Below the pieces are notes generated by a model. It was not told the origin of the DNA, made no database searches, and saw nothing but the letters and a program-made list of their open reading frames with translations. From Pseudomonas atagonensis (GTDB taxonomy: Bacteria > Pseudomonadota > Gammaproteobacteria > Pseudomonadales > Pseudomonadaceae): DNA of 64,000 nucleotides. The stretch is taken from positions 266,667-330,666 of the forward strand of contig NZ_VXCA01000003.1 in assembly GCF_011369485.1 (NCBI RefSeq), read 5' to 3'. Position numbers and translations under genes: made by a program. Below are positions 44,908-56,619 of this stretch, piece after piece; the first letter of the stretch is position 1, and every line of letters starts with the position of its first letter.

Positions 44908-47742
44908 TTGGACAAGATCCTGATACGTGGGGCCCGTACCCACAACCTGAAGAACATCGACCTGACCCTGCCACGGGACAAACTGATCGTCATCACCGGC
45001 CTGTCCGGATCCGGCAAGTCGTCCCTTGCGTTCGACACGCTGTACGCCGAAGGTCAGCGCCGCTATGTCGAATCGCTGTCGGCCTACGCCCGGCAGTTTC
45101 TGTCGATGATGGAAAAACCCGACGTCGACACCATTGAAGGCCTGTCGCCGGCGATCTCCATCGAACAGAAGTCGACCTCGCACAACCCGCGCTCCACGGT
45201 CGGCACCATCACCGAAATCTACGACTACCTGCGCCTGCTTTATGCACGCGTGGGTACGCCGCGCTGCCCGGATCACGATATTCCGCTGGAAGCGCAGACC
45301 GTCAGCCAGATGGTCGATCTGGTACTGGCGCAGCCTGAAGGCAGCAAACTGATGCTGCTGGCGCCGGTCATCCGCGAGCGCAAAGGCGAACACCTGTCGG
45401 TTTTCGAAGAGTTGCGCGCTCAAGGTTTCGTCCGTGCCCGTGTCAACGGCCGGATCTGCGAGCTCGACGAGTTGCCGAAGCTGGATAAACAGAAGAAGCA
45501 CTCGATTGATGTGATCGTCGACCGTTTCAAAGTCCGCGCTGATTTGCAGCAACGTCTCGCCGAGTCGTTCGAGACTGCCTTGAAACTGGCGGACGGTATT
45601 GCTCTGGTCGCTCCGATGGACGACGAGCCCGGCGAAGAAATGATCTTCTCCGCGCGCTTCGCCTGCCCGATCTGCGGCCACGCGATCAGCGAGCTGGAGC
45701 CGAAGCTGTTCTCTTTCAACAACCCCGCTGGTGCTTGCCCGACCTGCGATGGTCTGGGGGTGAAGCAGTTCTTCGACATCAAGCGACTGGTCAATGGCGA
45801 CCTGACGCTGGCCGAAGGTGCGATACGCGGCTGGGACAGGCGCAACGTCTATTACTTCCAGATGCTTGGCTCACTGGCCTCTCACTACGGTTTCAGTCTT
45901 GAGGTGCCGTTCAACGAACTGCCGGCCGATCAGCAGAAATTCATTCTGCACGGCAGCGGATCTCAGAACGTCGACTTCAAATACCTGAACGATCGTGGCG
46001 ATATCGTCAAACGTTCGCACCCGTTCGAAGGCATCGTACCCAACCTTGAGCGCCGCTATCGCGAAACCGAATCGGCGAGCGTGCGTGAAGAGCTGGCCAA
46101 GTTCCTCAGCACCCAGTCGTGCCCGGATTGCCGCGGCACCCGTCTGCGTCGCGAAGCGCGGCACGTGTGGGTCGGTGAGAAAACGCTGCCGGCCGTCACC
46201 AATCTGCCGATCGGCGATGCCTGTGAATACTTCGCCGAGCTGAAGATGACTGGCCGTCGCGGTGAAATTGCTGACAAGATTCTCAAGGAGATCCGCGAGC
46301 GTCTGCAGTTTCTGGTCAACGTCGGTCTCGACTATCTGTCGCTGGATCGCAGCGCCGACACGTTGTCCGGCGGTGAAGCACAACGGATTCGCCTGGCCAG
46401 CCAGATTGGCGCCGGCCTTGTGGGCGTCCTGTACATCCTCGACGAGCCGTCCATTGGTCTGCACCAGCGCGACAACGACCGCCTGCTGGGCACGCTCAAG
46501 CATCTGCGGGACATCGGCAATACCGTGATTGTGGTCGAGCACGATGAGGATGCTATCCGCCTCGCCGATTACGTCGTGGATATCGGCCCGGGCGCCGGCG
46601 TACATGGCGGGCAGATCGTGGCCGAAGGCACGCCGGCCGAGGTCATGGTGCACCCGGACTCACTGACCGGCAAATACCTGTCGGGTCGAGTGAAGATCGA
46701 AGTGCCGGCCAAACGTACGCCGCGCAACAAAAAGCAGGTGCTGGCGCTCAAGGGCGCGCGCGGCAACAACCTGCGCAATGTCGACCTGGAAATCCCGATC
46801 GGCTTGCTGACGTGCGTGACCGGTGTATCCGGCTCGGGCAAATCGACGCTGATCAACAATACGCTGTTCCCACTGAGCGCAACCGCACTCAATGGCGCGA
46901 CCACGCTCGAAGCGGCAGCGCACGACAGCATCAAAGGCCTGGAACATCTCGACAAAGTCGTCGATATCGACCAAAGCCCTATTGGTCGCACACCGCGTTC
47001 GAACCCGGCAACTTACACCGGGCTGTTCACGCCGATCCGGGAGTTGTTTGCGGGTGTGCCTGAATCGCGCTCCCGTGGTTACGGTCCTGGGCGTTTCTCG
47101 TTCAACGTCAAGGGCGGTCGTTGCGAAGCCTGCCAGGGCGATGGCTTGATCAAAGTGGAAATGCACTTCCTGCCGGACATCTACGTGCCGTGCGACGTGT
47201 GCAAGAGCAAGCGCTACAACCGCGAAACCCTTGAGATCAAGTACAAGGGCAAGAGCATCCACGAAACCCTCGAGATGACCATCGAGGAAGCCCGCGTGTT
47301 CTTCGACGCAGTACCAGCGCTGGCGCGTAAGCTGCAAACGCTGATGGACGTTGGCCTGTCGTACATCAAGCTAGGGCAGTCGGCGACGACGTTGTCCGGC
47401 GGTGAAGCGCAGCGGGTCAAGCTGTCTCGCGAACTGTCCAAACGCGATACCGGCAAAACCCTGTACATCCTCGATGAGCCGACTACCGGTCTGCACTTCG
47501 CCGATATCCAGCAATTGCTCGACGTACTGCACCGCCTGCGCGATCACGGCAACACCGTGGTAGTGATTGAACACAACCTCGACGTGATCAAGACCGCCGA
47601 CTGGCTGGTGGATCTTGGTCCTGAGGGTGGTTCCAAGGGCGGCCAGATCATTGCCACCGGTACGCCGGAGGAAGTGGCCGAGATGAAGCAATCTCATACT
47701 GGCCACTACCTCAAGCCGTTGCTGGTTCGTGATCGGGCCTAA
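44908..47742 (+). CDS. uvrA: Excinuclease ABC subunit A
   Basis: Protein of 944 aa, DNA damage recognition ATPase of nucleotide excision repair. Two ABC modules: Walker [10 protein letters not shown] near the start and GVSGSGKST in the second half; signatures [12 protein letters not shown] and [12 protein letters not shown]; Walker [13 protein letters not shown] and [12 protein letters not shown]. Zinc modules CPICGH...CPTC and CEAC...CDVC. The frame is open from 44836, but TTG at 44908 (GAGG upstream) gives the family's [15 protein letters not shown] start and usual length. Confidence 0.97.
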   Translation: MDKILIRGARTHNLKNIDLTLPRDKLIVITGLSGSGKSSLAFDTLYAEGQRRYVESLSAYARQFLSMMEKPDVDTIEGLSPAISIEQKSTSHNPRSTVGTITEIYDYLRLLYARVGTPRCPDHDIPLEAQTVSQMVDLVLAQPEGSKLMLLAPVIRERKGEHLSVFEELRAQGFVRARVNGRICELDELPKLDKQKKHSIDVIVDRFKVRADLQQRLAESFETALKLADGIALVAPMDDEPGEEMIFSARFACPICGHAISELEPKLFSFNNPAGACPTCDGLGVKQFFDIKRLVNGDLTLAEGAIRGWDRRNVYYFQMLGSLASHYGFSLEVPFNELPADQQKFILHGSGSQNVDFKYLNDRGDIVKRSHPFEGIVPNLERRYRETESASVREELAKFLSTQSCPDCRGTRLRREARHVWVGEKTLPAVTNLPIGDACEYFAELKMTGRRGEIADKILKEIRERLQFLVNVGLDYLSLDRSADTLSGGEAQRIRLASQIGAGLVGVLYILDEPSIGLHQRDNDRLLGTLKHLRDIGNTVIVVEHDEDAIRLADYVVDIGPGAGVHGGQIVAEGTPAEVMVHPDSLTGKYLSGRVKIEVPAKRTPRNKKQVLALKGARGNNLRNVDLEIPIGLLTCVTGVSGSGKSTLINNTLFPLSATALNGATTLEAAAHDSIKGLEHLDKVVDIDQSPIGRTPRSNPATYTGLFTPIRELFAGVPESRSRGYGPGRFSFNVKGGRCEACQGDGLIKVEMHFLPDIYVPCDVCKSKRYNRETLEIKYKGKSIHETLEMTIEEARVFFDAVPALARKLQTLMDVGLSYIKLGQSATTLSGGEAQRVKLSRELSKRDTGKTLYILDEPTTGLHFADIQQLLDVLHRLRDHGNTVVVIEHNLDVIKTADWLVDLGPEGGSKGGQIIATGTPEEVAEMKQSHTGHYLKPLLVRDRA

Positions 47743-47754
47743 ATCCCGCGCATG

Positions 47755-47794
47755 AAAAAGCCCCTGTCACTTCATCAGTGACAGGGGCTTTTTT
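47755..47794. terminator. Bidirectional terminator between uvrA and the ferritin gene
   Basis: AAAAAGCCCCTGTCAC and GTGACAGGGGCTTTTTT form a long hairpin with A and T runs on both sides, so it serves both converging genes. Confidence 0.93.
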
Positions 47795-47807
47795 GTATCC
47801 GATGTAA

Positions 47808-48272
47808 TCAGGTGTGGGATTGCAGATAGTTCTCTAGACCGATCAACTTGATCAGACCCAACTGCTTTTCCAGCCAGTAGGTGTGATCTTCCTCGGTGTC
47901 GTTGAGCTGAACCCGCAGGATCTCTCGGCTGACGTAGTCGTTGTGCTGCTCGCAAAGCTCAATGCCTTTGCACAGCGCGGCGCGGACTTTGTACTCAAGG
48001 CGCAGATCCGCTTCAAGCATCTCAGGCACCGAGGTGCCGACATCCAGATCGTCCGGACGCATACGCGGCGTGCCTTCGAGCATCAGAATCCGGCGCATCA
48101 ACGCATCAGCGTGACCGGCTTCTTCTTCCATCTCGTGGTTGATTCGCTCGTAGAGCTTGGTGAACCCCCAGTCCTCATACATCCGCGAATGAACGAAATA
48201 TTGGTCACGCGCGGCCAGTTCGCCGGTCAGCAACGTGTTGAGGTAATCGATAACGTCTGGGTGGCCTTGCAT
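47808..48272 (-). CDS. ftnA: Bacterioferritin-like ferritin (FtnA-type, no haem Met)
   Basis: Protein of 154 aa from ATG 48272 ([20 protein letters not shown]); the open frame upstream lacks family similarity. Ferroxidase ligands: Glu18 ([11 protein letters not shown]), Glu and His in [11 protein letters not shown], and Glu/His in [10 protein letters not shown]. In true bacterioferritin the haem ligand Met52 lies just before the His (EMKH); here the aligned residues are EAGH, so haem binding by this subunit is unlikely. That matches the FtnA (formerly BfrA) of P. aeruginosa in the same place beside katA. Stores iron. Confidence 0.88.
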   Translation of the reverse strand: MQGHPDVIDYLNTLLTGELAARDQYFVHSRMYEDWGFTKLYERINHEMEEEAGHADALMRRILMLEGTPRMRPDDLDVGTSVPEMLEADLRLEYKVRAALCKGIELCEQHNDYVSREILRVQLNDTEEDHTYWLEKQLGLIKLIGLENYLQSHT

Positions 48273-48385
48273 CGCCCTACATCTCCCTGCTTGAAAGACT
48301 GTAGTTTGAACCAAGCTGACCGGAAGGTCACCCGTTTTGCGCAATAAAAGCGAAGATATTCTTAGAAAAGCAGCCTAAATAACGC

Positions 48386-48412
48386 AAAAACCGCCCAAAT
48401 GAGGGCGGTTCT
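48386..48412 (-). terminator. katA terminator
   Basis: AACCGCCC pairs with GGGCGGTT around a short loop; leftward it ends in a T run. Confidence 0.88.
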
Positions 48413-48421
48413 GCTTCTCGT

Positions 48422-49876
48422 TTAGACTTCGTTAAGCTGTACGTTGAGCAGCTTTGCGATTGCTTCTCCGTACGCCGGATCGGCCTTGTAGAAATGCTGC
48501 AACTGGCGATCAACCACGTCGCTGGAAACACCTGCCATTGCGCCGGCAATGTTGCTGACCAGCAGCGCCTTCTGATCGTCACTCATCAGGCGAAACAGCG
48601 CACCGGCGTGGCTGTAGTAATCGGTGTCTTCGCGGTGGTCGTAACGATCAGCGGCCCCACTCAGAGCCAGTGCAGGCTCGGCGTAATGCGGCGCTTGTTT
48701 CGGCGATTCGATGTAGCTGTTCGGCTCATAGTTAGGCGCTGCACCACCATTGCTGCCGAAAGCCATCGAGCCGTCGCGCTGGTAGGTATTCACCGGGCTG
48801 CGTGGCGCATTGACCGGCAGTTGCTGGTGGTTGGTACCGACACGGTAGCGATGCGCGTCGGCGTAAGCGAATACGCGACCTTGCAGCATGCGATCCGGTG
48901 ACAGACCGACGCCCGGAACCATGTTGCTCGGGCCGAATGCAGCTTGCTCGACTTCGGCGAAGTAGTTCTGTGGGTTTCGGTTCAGCTCAAGCTCACCGAC
49001 TTCAATCAGCGGAAACTCTTTCTGCGACCAGGTCTTGGTCACGTCGAACGGGTTCTCGTAGTGAGCCGCCGCCTGCGCTTCGGACATGATCTGGATGCAC
49101 ACGCGCCATTTCGGGAAGTCACCGCGCTCGATGGCTTCGAACAGATCACGCTGTGCGTAGTCAGGATCGGTACCCGCAAGACGCGCAGCATCTGCCGGCG
49201 CGAGGTTTTTGATCCCTTGCTTGGTCTTGTAGTGCCACTTGACCCAATGACGCTCGCCCTCGGCATTGATCAGACTGTAGGTGTGACTGCCGAAGCCGTG
49301 CATGTGGCGGTAGCCGTCAGGAATGCCTCGGTCGGAGAACAGAATCGTTACCTGATGCAGTGCTTCAGGCGAATGCGACCAGAAATCCCACATCATTTGC
49401 GCACTTTTCAGATTGCTCTGCGGAAGGCGCTTCTGCGTATGGATGAAGTCAGGGAATTTCAACGGGTCACGAATGAAGAACACCGGCGTGTTGTTGCCGA
49501 CGATGTCCCAGTTACCTTCTTCGGTATAGAACTTCAATGCGAAACCACGCGGATCACGCTCGGTGTCGGCCGAACCACGCTCACCACCCACAGTAGAGAA
49601 CCGCAGGAAGGTCGGGGTCTGCTTACCGACCGACTCGAATAATTTAGCGCTGGTGTAACGGGTGATGTCCTGAGTGACAGTGAAAGTCCCGTAAGCACCC
49701 GAGCCCTTGGCATGCACGCGACGCTCTGGGATGTTTTCACGATTGAAATGAGCAAGCTTCTCGATCAGGTGGAAATCATCGAGCAGCAATGGGCCACGCG
49801 GGCCAGCGGAGCGAGAATTCTGGTTATCAGCGACAGGCGCGCCACTGGCGGTCGTAAGCGTTTTGATCTGGCTCAT
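48422..49876 (-). CDS. katA: Monofunctional haem catalase
   Basis: Protein of 484 aa, small-subunit catalase. Catalytic His in [20 protein letters not shown] and Asn in [14 protein letters not shown]; haem-ligand Tyr in [15 protein letters not shown]. The length fits clade 3 catalases such as KatA of Pseudomonas. Degrades hydrogen peroxide in the cytoplasm. The neighbouring ferritin suggests joint control of iron and peroxide stress. A candidate OxyR half-site lies about 110 bases upstream. Confidence 0.95.
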   Translation of the reverse strand: MSQIKTLTTASGAPVADNQNSRSAGPRGPLLLDDFHLIEKLAHFNRENIPERRVHAKGSGAYGTFTVTQDITRYTSAKLFESVGKQTPTFLRFSTVGGERGSADTERDPRGFALKFYTEEGNWDIVGNNTPVFFIRDPLKFPDFIHTQKRLPQSNLKSAQMMWDFWSHSPEALHQVTILFSDRGIPDGYRHMHGFGSHTYSLINAEGERHWVKWHYKTKQGIKNLAPADAARLAGTDPDYAQRDLFEAIERGDFPKWRVCIQIMSEAQAAAHYENPFDVTKTWSQKEFPLIEVGELELNRNPQNYFAEVEQAAFGPSNMVPGVGLSPDRMLQGRVFAYADAHRYRVGTNHQQLPVNAPRSPVNTYQRDGSMAFGSNGGAAPNYEPNSYIESPKQAPHYAEPALALSGAADRYDHREDTDYYSHAGALFRLMSDDQKALLVSNIAGAMAGVSSDVVDRQLQHFYKADPAYGEAIAKLLNVQLNEV

Positions 49877-49981
49877 ACAGTCTTCTTCCTCTGTCAGTCT
49901 TGGAGCTGCCGGCTAATCGGCTTGGCAGGAAGTATTGATCATCAATATGACACCTACAAATTCATTAACCTGTAGATATCG

Positions 49982-49996
49982 ATAGAAAAATACTAA
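49982..49996 (-). promoter_or_regulatory. Candidate OxyR half-site upstream of katA
   Basis: ATAG-N7-CTAA on the plus strand (read as TTAG-N7-CTAT on the katA strand) fits one ATAG-N7-CTAT half of the OxyR consensus at 7 of 8 positions. The second half-site is not clear. Distance to the katA start is about 106 bases. Confidence 0.4.
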
Positions 49997-50075
49997 TGAT
50001 AATTTCCAGCACATAGTGACAACAGAATCGGGTTAGAAGCTTGTACGGGCAGCGCATTTTCTTTCAGAAACAAAA

Positions 50076-50096
50076 AACCGGGCGCTAGGCCCGGTT
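50076..50096 (-). terminator. Terminator after rplQ (end of alpha operon)
   Basis: AACCGGGC pairs with GCCCGGTT; leftward it is followed by a T run. Confidence 0.9.
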
Positions 50097-50116
50097 CTTT
50101 GTTTCAGACTGACGTC

Positions 50117-50503
50117 TTACTCGGCGGATACAGCTTCGCCAGCAGTAGCACGATCAACCAACTCGACGTACGCCATAGGCGCGTTGTCGCCAGCGCGGAA
50201 ACCGCACTTGAGGATGCGCAGGTAGCCACCCTCACGGGTAGCGTAACGCTTGCCCAGGTCGTTGAAGAGCTTACCAACGATAGCTTTCGAACGAGTACGG
50301 TCGAAAGCCAGACGGCGGTTAGCCAGGCTGTCTGTCTTGGCCAGAGTGATCAGCGGCTCGGCAACGCGGCGCAGTTCTTTGGCTTTTGGCAGAGTAGTTT
50401 TGATCAGCTCGTGCTCGAACAGCGACACCGCCATGTTTTGGAACATGGCCTTGCGGTGCGAGCTGGTGCGGCTCAGGTGACGACCACTTTTACGATGACG
50501 CAT
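50117..50503 (-). CDS. rplQ: Ribosomal protein bL17
   Basis: Protein of 128 aa opening [20 protein letters not shown], the standard L17 start; it binds near the exit tunnel of the 50S subunit. Last gene of the alpha operon, 42 bases after rpoA, and closed by a hairpin terminator. Length is normal. Confidence 0.98.
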
Positions 50504-50545
50504 GGTTCATTCCTTACCAAACACTACGTTCGGTGATTACGACGA

Positions 50546-51547
50546 TCAGGCAGTCGCCTTGTCGTCCTTCTTAAGACTTGCAGGCGGCCAGTTGTCGAGG
50601 CGCATGCCGAGGGACAGACCGCGGGAGGCCAGAACGTCCTTGATTTCAGTCAAGGATTTCTTGCCCAGGTTCGGAGTCTTCAACAGCTCTACTTCGGTAC
50701 GCTGAATCAGGTCACCGATGTAGTAGATGTTTTCCGCCTTAAGGCAGTTAGCCGAACGTACAGTCAGTTCCAGATCGTCAACCGGGCGAAGCAGGATCGG
50801 ATCGATCTCGTCTTCCTGCTCGACAACCACTGGCTCACTGTCACCTTTGAGGTCGACGAACGCAGCCAACTGCTGTTGCAGAATGGTTGCAGCGCGGCGG
50901 ATAGCCTCTTCAGGGTCCAGGGTACCGTTGGTTTCCAGATCAATAACCAGCTTGTCCAGGTTGGTGCGCTGCTCGACACGGGCGTTTTCCACCACGTATG
51001 CGATACGGCGAACCGGGCTGAACGAAGAGTCGAGCTGCAAGCGACCGATGCTGCGGCTTTCGTCTTCATCGCTCTGACGCGAGTCGGCTGGTTCATAACC
51101 ACGACCACGAGCTACGGTGAGCTTCATGTTCAGGGCGCCGTTAGACGCCAGGTTAGCGATTACGTGATCGGGATTAACGATCTCGACATCATGATCCAGC
51201 TGAATATCGGCAGCGGTAACCACCCCCGAACCCTTCTTCGACAAGGTCAGCGTAACTTCGTCACGACCGTGCAGCTTGATGGCCAGACCTTTAAGGTTCA
51301 ACAGGATTTCAATTACGTCTTCCTGTACACCTTCGATGGCGCTGTACTCGTGGAGCACACCGTCAATCTCGGCCTCGACTACTGCGCAGCCGGGCATTGA
51401 GGACAACAGGATGCGGCGCAGCGCGTTGCCCAGGGTGTGGCCAAAACCACGCTCGAGAGGCTCGAGAGTGATCTTGGCGCGGGTTGGACTGACAACCTGC
51501 ACATCAATGTGGCGGGGTGTCAGGAACTCATTTACCGAAATCTGCAT
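50546..51547 (-). CDS. rpoA: RNA polymerase alpha subunit
   Basis: Protein of 333 aa. N-terminal dimerisation/assembly domain ([20 protein letters not shown]) to about residue 235, linker, and C-terminal domain ([20 protein letters not shown] onward) that contacts UP elements and activators. Co-transcribed with rpsD upstream and rplQ downstream. Confidence 0.99.
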   Translation of the reverse strand: MQISVNEFLTPRHIDVQVVSPTRAKITLEPLERGFGHTLGNALRRILLSSMPGCAVVEAEIDGVLHEYSAIEGVQEDVIEILLNLKGLAIKLHGRDEVTLTLSKKGSGVVTAADIQLDHDVEIVNPDHVIANLASNGALNMKLTVARGRGYEPADSRQSDEDESRSIGRLQLDSSFSPVRRIAYVVENARVEQRTNLDKLVIDLETNGTLDPEEAIRRAATILQQQLAAFVDLKGDSEPVVVEQEDEIDPILLRPVDDLELTVRSANCLKAENIYYIGDLIQRTEVELLKTPNLGKKSLTEIKDVLASRGLSLGMRLDNWPPASLKKDDKATA

Positions 51548-51569
51548 GGATGCACCTATTTTCTAGCCC

Positions 51570-52190
51570 TTACTTGGAGTAGAGCTCGACAATCAGGCTT
51601 TCGTTGATGTCGGCGGACAGATCACTGCGAGCAGGAACGTTCTTGAAAACGCCCGACTTCTTCTCAGTGTCTACTTCTACCCATTCTACGCGGCCACGCT
51701 GGGCACACAGATCGAGAGCTTGGACAATGCGAAGTTGGTTTTTTGCTTTCTCGCGAACTGCAACCACGTCACCAGCACGAACCTGATACGACGGAACGTT
51801 TACGGTCTGACCGTTAACGCTGATCGACTTGTGCGATACCAGCTGGCGGGATTCGGCACGAGTCGAACCAAAGCCCATACGGTATACAACGTTGTCCAGA
51901 CGGCATTCGAGCAGTTGCAGCAGGTTTTCACCGGTTGCACCTTTCTTACCAGCAGCTTCTTTGTAGTAGCCGCTGAACTGACGCTCGAGAACGCCGTAGA
52001 TACGACGGACCTTCTGCTTTTCACGCAGTTGGGTGCCGTAGTCGGACTGGCGACCGCGGCGTTGGCCGTGGATACCAGGTGCTGCTTCAATGTTGCACTT
52101 CGATTCGATCGCGCGCACGCCGCTCTTCAGGAAGAGATCGGTGCCTTCGCGACGAGCGAGTTTGCATTTTGGACCAATGTAACGAGCCAT
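51570..52190 (-). CDS. rpsD: Ribosomal protein uS4
   Basis: Protein of 206 aa ([21 protein letters not shown]4 RNA-binding domain around residues 95-160, [20 protein letters not shown]). Primary 16S rRNA binder of the 30S body; in E. coli it represses translation of the alpha operon. The N-terminus lacks the four-Cys zinc motif, so it is the zinc-independent form. Confidence 0.98.
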   Translation of the reverse strand: MARYIGPKCKLARREGTDLFLKSGVRAIESKCNIEAAPGIHGQRRGRQSDYGTQLREKQKVRRIYGVLERQFSGYYKEAAGKKGATGENLLQLLECRLDNVVYRMGFGSTRAESRQLVSHKSISVNGQTVNVPSYQVRAGDVVAVREKAKNQLRIVQALDLCAQRGRVEWVEVDTEKKSGVFKNVPARSDLSADINESLIVELYSK

Positions 52191-52208
52191 TCTTTACAAT
52201 CTCCTGGA

Positions 52209-52598
52209 TTACACGCGGCGCTTCTTCGGCGGACGGCACCCGTTGTGCGGGATTGGCGTCACGTCGGTGATGCTGGCGATCTTGTAGCCACAGCCGTTCA
52301 AAGCGCGGACTGCGGATTCACGACCTGGACCTGGACCTTTGACATTGACGTCGAGGTTTTTCAGGCCATATTCCAGCGCAGCTTGACCAGCACGCTCAGC
52401 AGCTACTTGAGCAGCGAACGGGGTGGACTTGCGGGAACCGCGGAAACCCGAACCACCGGAGGTAGCCCAGGAAAGAGCGTTACCTTGACGGTCGGTGATG
52501 GTCACGATGGTGTTGTTAAAAGATGCATGGATGTGGGCGATGCCATCAACCACTGTCTTTTTAACTTTTTTACGAGGACGAGCAGCAGGTTTTGCCAT
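52209..52598 (-). CDS. rpsK: Ribosomal protein uS11
   Basis: Protein of 129 aa with the S11 core ([40 protein letters not shown]) and C-terminal [13 protein letters not shown]. Sits at the 30S platform. Between rpsM and rpsD in the usual alpha operon order. Confidence 0.98.
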   Translation of the reverse strand: MAKPAARPRKKVKKTVVDGIAHIHASFNNTIVTITDRQGNALSWATSGGSGFRGSRKSTPFAAQVAAERAGQAALEYGLKNLDVNVKGPGPGRESAVRALNGCGYKIASITDVTPIPHNGCRPPKKRRV

Positions 52599-52628
52599 GA
52601 TTAAATTCCTGTCGATTCGCTGGGGCGA

Positions 52629-52985
52629 TTACTTGCGGATCGGCTTACGCGGACCTTTACGGGTACGCGCGTTGGTCTTGGTACGCTGACCGCGTACTGG
52701 AAGACCACGACGATGACGCAGACCGCGATAGCAACCGAGGTCCATCAAGCGCTTGATTTTCATGTTGATTTCGCGACGCAGGTCACCTTCAGTGGTGAAC
52801 TTCGCCACTTCGCCACGCAGCTGTTCAATTTGCTCGTCGCTCAGATCTTTGATCTTTGCTGCTGGGTTTACCCCAGTCACTGCACAGATCTTCTGCGCAG
52901 TAGTGCGACCAACACCATAGATGTAGGTCAGCGAGATAACAGTATGCTTGTTATCTGGAATGTTAACGCCTGCAATACGGGCCAT
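52629..52985 (-). CDS. rpsM: Ribosomal protein uS13
   Basis: Protein of 118 aa ([20 protein letters not shown]; helix-two-turn-helix; basic tail [15 protein letters not shown]). Lies in the 30S head and bridges to the 50S subunit. First gene of the alpha operon, 130 bases after rpmJ, a gap that could hold the S4-binding leader. Confidence 0.98.
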   Translation of the reverse strand: MARIAGVNIPDNKHTVISLTYIYGVGRTTAQKICAVTGVNPAAKIKDLSDEQIEQLRGEVAKFTTEGDLRREINMKIKRLMDLGCYRGLRHRRGLPVRGQRTKTNARTRKGPRKPIRK

Positions 52986-53115
52986 TCAGTGGGACTCCAA
53001 TTGACAGCTACCTACGCCCCGGAAGCCAAGAAATAGGGCGCGAGATAATATCGCTGTAATAACAAATAATCAACCCGGTAGCGCACTAGCTACCGGGCTT
53101 GAAGCACAATCACAC

Positions 53116-53232
53116 TCAGCCTTGGCGCTGTTTGTGACGCGGTTCCGCGCTGCAAATTACTCGAACAACACCTTCGCGGCGAATAATCTTGCAGTTACGG
53201 CACAGCTTTTTCACCGATGCACGAACTTTCAT
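53116..53232 (-). CDS. rpmJ: Ribosomal protein bL36 (zinc form)
   Basis: Protein of 38 aa, read directly from the sequence ([20 protein letters not shown]...). Cys11, Cys14, Cys27 and His33 form the zinc site, so this is the zinc-binding (C+) type. 27 bases after secY, the usual last gene of the spc operon. Confidence 0.95.
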
Positions 53233-53259
53233 CACCAACTCCTCGAACCTTATGGGTAC

Positions 53260-54588
53260 TCAGCGCAACATGCCGCTGCCGTAACCCTTCAGGTTGGCTT
53301 TCTTCATCAGGGATTCGTACTGGTGCGAAACGAGGTGCGATTGTACTTGGGACATGAAGTCCATCACAACCACGACCACGATCAGCAACGAGGTCCCGCC
53401 AAGGTAGAACGGAACGTTTGCTGCAACCACCAGGAACTGGGGCAACAGGCACACGGCCGTCATGTAAAGAGCACCGAACATGGTCAAGCGGGTCAGAACG
53501 CCATCAATATAGCGCGCAGACTGCTCACCTGGACGGATGCCCGGAATAAAGGCACCGGACTTCTTCAGGTTTTCCGCTACGTCTTTCGGATTGAACATCA
53601 ACGCCGTATAGAAGAAGCAGAAGAAAATAATCCCTGCACTAAACAGCAGAATATTCAACGGCTGACCAGGAGCGATCGACTGCGAGATGTCCTGCAACCA
53701 GCCCATACCTTCAGACTGACCGAACCAGGCACCCAGCGAAGCCGGGAACAGCAAAATGCTGCTCGCGAAAATAGCCGGAATAACACCGGCCATGTTCACC
53801 TTCAGCGGCAAGTGGCTTGTCTGCGCAGCAAAAACCTTGCGGCCCTGCTGACGCTTGGCGTAGTGAACAGCAATACGACGCTGACCACGCTCAATGAACA
53901 CCACGAAACCGATAATCGCTACTGCCAGCAAACCGATGGCAACCAAGGCGAAGATGTTGATATCACCCTGACGCGCAGACTCGAAAGACTGCCCGATTGC
54001 TCTCGGAAGACCGGCGACGATACCCGAAAAAATCAACATCGAGATACCGTTGCCTACACCACGCTCAGTAATCTGCTCACCCAGCCACATCATGAACATC
54101 GCACCAGCCACAAAAGTGGATACCGCGACGAAATGGAAGCCAAAGTCACCAGTGAACGCAACGCCCTGCCCCGCCAAACCAATGGACATGCCAATAGCCT
54201 GGACGAGAGCGAGGACGACGGTGCCGTAGCGGGTGTACTGGCTGATCTTGCGACGGCCAGCTTCACCTTCCTTCTTCAACTGCTCCAACTGCGGACTGAC
54301 GGCGGTCATCAGTTGCATGATGATCGATGCCGAAATGTACGGCATGATCCCCAGTGCAAAGATGCTCATCCGTTCCAGCGCGCCGCCGGAGAACATGTTG
54401 AACAAGCTAAGAATGGTCCCCTCATTCTGTCGAAACAGGTCTGCGAGTCGGTCCGGGTTGATACCTGGAACCGGGATGTGTGCGCCTATTCGGTAGACGA
54501 TAATCGCCAGGAACAGAAAACGCAGACGAGCCCAGAGTTCAGACATACCGCCTTTGCCGAGCGCAGAGAGAGCACCTTGCTTAGCCAT
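53260..54588 (-). CDS. secY: Preprotein translocase subunit SecY
   Basis: Protein of 442 aa with ten membrane helices; family signatures [13 protein letters not shown] and [20 protein letters not shown] are present. Forms the SecYEG channel of the inner membrane. The ATG directly abuts the rplO stop, so the two are translationally coupled. Confidence 0.98.
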   Translation of the reverse strand: MAKQGALSALGKGGMSELWARLRFLFLAIIVYRIGAHIPVPGINPDRLADLFRQNEGTILSLFNMFSGGALERMSIFALGIMPYISASIIMQLMTAVSPQLEQLKKEGEAGRRKISQYTRYGTVVLALVQAIGMSIGLAGQGVAFTGDFGFHFVAVSTFVAGAMFMMWLGEQITERGVGNGISMLIFSGIVAGLPRAIGQSFESARQGDINIFALVAIGLLAVAIIGFVVFIERGQRRIAVHYAKRQQGRKVFAAQTSHLPLKVNMAGVIPAIFASSILLFPASLGAWFGQSEGMGWLQDISQSIAPGQPLNILLFSAGIIFFCFFYTALMFNPKDVAENLKKSGAFIPGIRPGEQSARYIDGVLTRLTMFGALYMTAVCLLPQFLVVAANVPFYLGGTSLLIVVVVVMDFMSQVQSHLVSHQYESLMKKANLKGYGSGMLR

Positions 54589-55026
54589 TTATTCCTCGAA
54601 CTTGCCGCCAGCTGCTTCGATAGCCGCACGCGCACCTTTGGTGGCGCCGATTCCCTTGCCGATAGTGACAGCGCGAGTCACTTCACCGGACAGCATGATT
54701 TTCACACGCTGTACGTTGACGTTGATCACGTTGGCATCTTTCAGGGACTGCACGGTGACGATGTCGCCTTCCACTTTAGCCAGCTCGGACAGACGCACTT
54801 CTGCGCGATCCATGGCTTTCAGGGAAACGAAACCGAACTTCGGCAGACGACGATGCAGCGGCTGTTGACCGCCTTCAAAGCCTGGAGCAATGGTGCCACC
54901 AGAGCGGGAGGTCTGACCTTTGTGACCACGGCCACCAGTCTTACCCAAACCGCTACCGATACCACGGCCCGGACGATGCTTTTCGCGACGGGAACCCGGC
55001 GCTGGACTCAGATCATTGAGTTTCAT
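54589..55026 (-). CDS. rplO: Ribosomal protein uL15
   Basis: Protein of 145 aa. Gly/Arg/Lys-rich N-terminal extension ([20 protein letters not shown]) that runs into 23S rRNA, followed by the globular L15 domain. Three bases separate it from the rpmD stop. Confidence 0.97.
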   Translation of the reverse strand: MKLNDLSPAPGSRREKHRPGRGIGSGLGKTGGRGHKGQTSRSGGTIAPGFEGGQQPLHRRLPKFGFVSLKAMDRAEVRLSELAKVEGDIVTVQSLKDANVINVNVQRVKIMLSGEVTRAVTIGKGIGATKGARAAIEAAGGKFEE

Positions 55027-55029
55027 CGA

Positions 55030-55206
55030 TTAACCCTCGACACGCAGCATGTAGTAAGCCTTGTTGATCATCCCGCGATTCTCGGGAGTATCCTGGACTT
55101 CTACAGTGTGACCGATGCGACGCAGACCCAGACCCTTAACGCACAGTTTGTGGTTAGGGATACGGCCGGTCATGCTTTTGATCAGCGTAACTTTAACGGT
55201 AGCCAT
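55030..55206 (-). CDS. rpmD: Ribosomal protein uL30
   Basis: Protein of 58 aa, read directly ([20 protein letters not shown]...). Matches the short bacterial L30 ([20 protein letters not shown]). Between rpsE and rplO, as is usual. Too small for routine ORF cut-offs but unmistakable. Confidence 0.95.
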
Positions 55207-55208
55207 GA

Positions 55209-55709
55209 TCAGAAGATCTCCTGGACGCTTTTGCCACGCTTGGCGGCAATGGATTCAGGGGACTGCATAGCTTTCAAACCTTTGAAAGTGGCGTGAACCA
55301 CGTTTACCGGGTTAGTCGAGCCGTAGCACTTGGCCAGAACGTTCTGAACGCCAGCAACTTCGAGGACAGCACGCATAGCGCCGCCAGCGATGATACCGGT
55401 ACCTTCAGAAGCAGGCTGCATGTACACCTTCGAAGCGCCGTGAGCGGACTTCATTGCGTACTGCAGAGTAGTGCCGTTCAGGTCAACTTGGATCATGTTG
55501 CGGCGAGCAGCTTCCATTGCCTTCTGGATCGCAGCAGGCACTTCACGCGACTTGCCACGGCCGAAGCCAACACGCCCTTTACCATCACCAACCACGGTCA
55601 ACGCGGTAAAAGTGAAGATACGGCCGCCTTTAACGGTTTTGGCTACGCGGTTAACTTGAACCAGCTTCTCGATGTAGCCTTCGTCGCGCTTTTGGTCGTT
55701 ATTTGACAT
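55209..55709 (-). CDS. rpsE: Ribosomal protein uS5
   Basis: Protein of 166 aa. N-terminal double-stranded-RNA-binding-like domain ([40 protein letters not shown]) and the C-terminal S5 domain. Helps decoding accuracy on the 30S subunit. Starts 3 bases after rplR. Confidence 0.98.
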
Positions 55710-55712
55710 AAC

Positions 55713-56063
55713 TTAGAACTCCAGCCCAGCTTCACGAGCAGCATCAGCCAGCGCTTTAACGCGGCCGTGGTACTTGAAGCCAGAGCGGTCGAAAGCCACT
55801 TGCGAGACGCCAGCGGCCTTAGCACGCGTAGCGACCAGCTGGCCAACCTTTGTGGCCGCGTCGATGTTGCCAGTGGCGCCATCACGCAGTTCTTTATCCA
55901 AAGTCGAGGCGCTTGCCAGGACTTTGTTGCCGTCGGCCGAGATGACCTGGGCGTAGATGTGCTGCGACGAGCGGAACACGCAGAGACGCACGACTTCGAG
56001 TTCGTGCATTTTCAGGCGTGCTTTGCGAGCGCGACGCAGTCGAGTAACTTTTTTGTCGGTCAT
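55713..56063 (-). CDS. rplR: Ribosomal protein uL18
   Basis: Protein of 116 aa with the basic tip ([20 protein letters not shown]) and core ([20 protein letters not shown]). Binds 5S rRNA in the 50S central protuberance. Normal length and position. Confidence 0.98.
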   Translation of the reverse strand: MTDKKVTRLRRARKARLKMHELEVVRLCVFRSSQHIYAQVISADGNKVLASASTLDKELRDGATGNIDAATKVGQLVATRAKAAGVSQVAFDRSGFKYHGRVKALADAAREAGLEF

Positions 56064-56073
56064 TTGCTATGCC

Positions 56074-56607
56074 CTACTTCTTCTTGGCTTCTTTACGACG
56101 GACGACTTCGTCCGCGTAGCGCACACCTTTGCCTTTATACGGCTCTGGTGGACGGAAGTCGCGGATCTCGGCAGCCACTTGACCTACCAGCTGCTTGTCG
56201 ATGCCCTTGATCAGGATATCGGTCTGGCTAGGAGTCTCAGCGGTGATGCCTTCCGGCAGTTCGTAATCCACTGGGTGCGAGAAGCCAAGGGCCAGGTTCA
56301 AAACCGTGCCTTTTGCTTGCGCTTTGTAACCAACACCGACCAGCTGGAGCTTGCGCTCGAAGCCTTGGCTTACGCCCTGGACCATGTTGTTTACCAACGC
56401 ACGCGTGGTACCGGCCATTGCGCGAGTTTGTTGATCGCCATTGCGAGCAGCGAAACGCAGCTCACCGGCCTCTTCAACGATCTCAACGGACGAATGGATG
56501 TTCAGTTCAAGAGTACCCTTGGCACCCTTCACCGAAAGCTGTTGGCCTGCGAATTTTACTTCGACACCGGCTGGCAGCTTAACGGGGTTCTTAGCGACGC
56601 GAGACAT
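56074..56607 (-). CDS. rplF: Ribosomal protein uL6
   Basis: Protein of 177 aa, two repeated L6 domains ([20 protein letters not shown]; the end has [16 protein letters not shown]). Near the factor-binding site of the 50S subunit. 12 bases after rpsH. Confidence 0.98.
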   Translation of the reverse strand: MSRVAKNPVKLPAGVEVKFAGQQLSVKGAKGTLELNIHSSVEIVEEAGELRFAARNGDQQTRAMAGTTRALVNNMVQGVSQGFERKLQLVGVGYKAQAKGTVLNLALGFSHPVDYELPEGITAETPSQTDILIKGIDKQLVGQVAAEIRDFRPPEPYKGKGVRYADEVVRRKEAKKK

Positions 56608-56619
56608 GCTTATCCCCCC

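Noticed and set aside
53122..55296. Open frame of 724 codons on the plus strand opposite rpmJ-secY-rplO-rpmD-rpsE
   Set aside because: Codon bias of the highly expressed ribosomal genes removes stops on the other strand; five certain genes occupy the minus strand.
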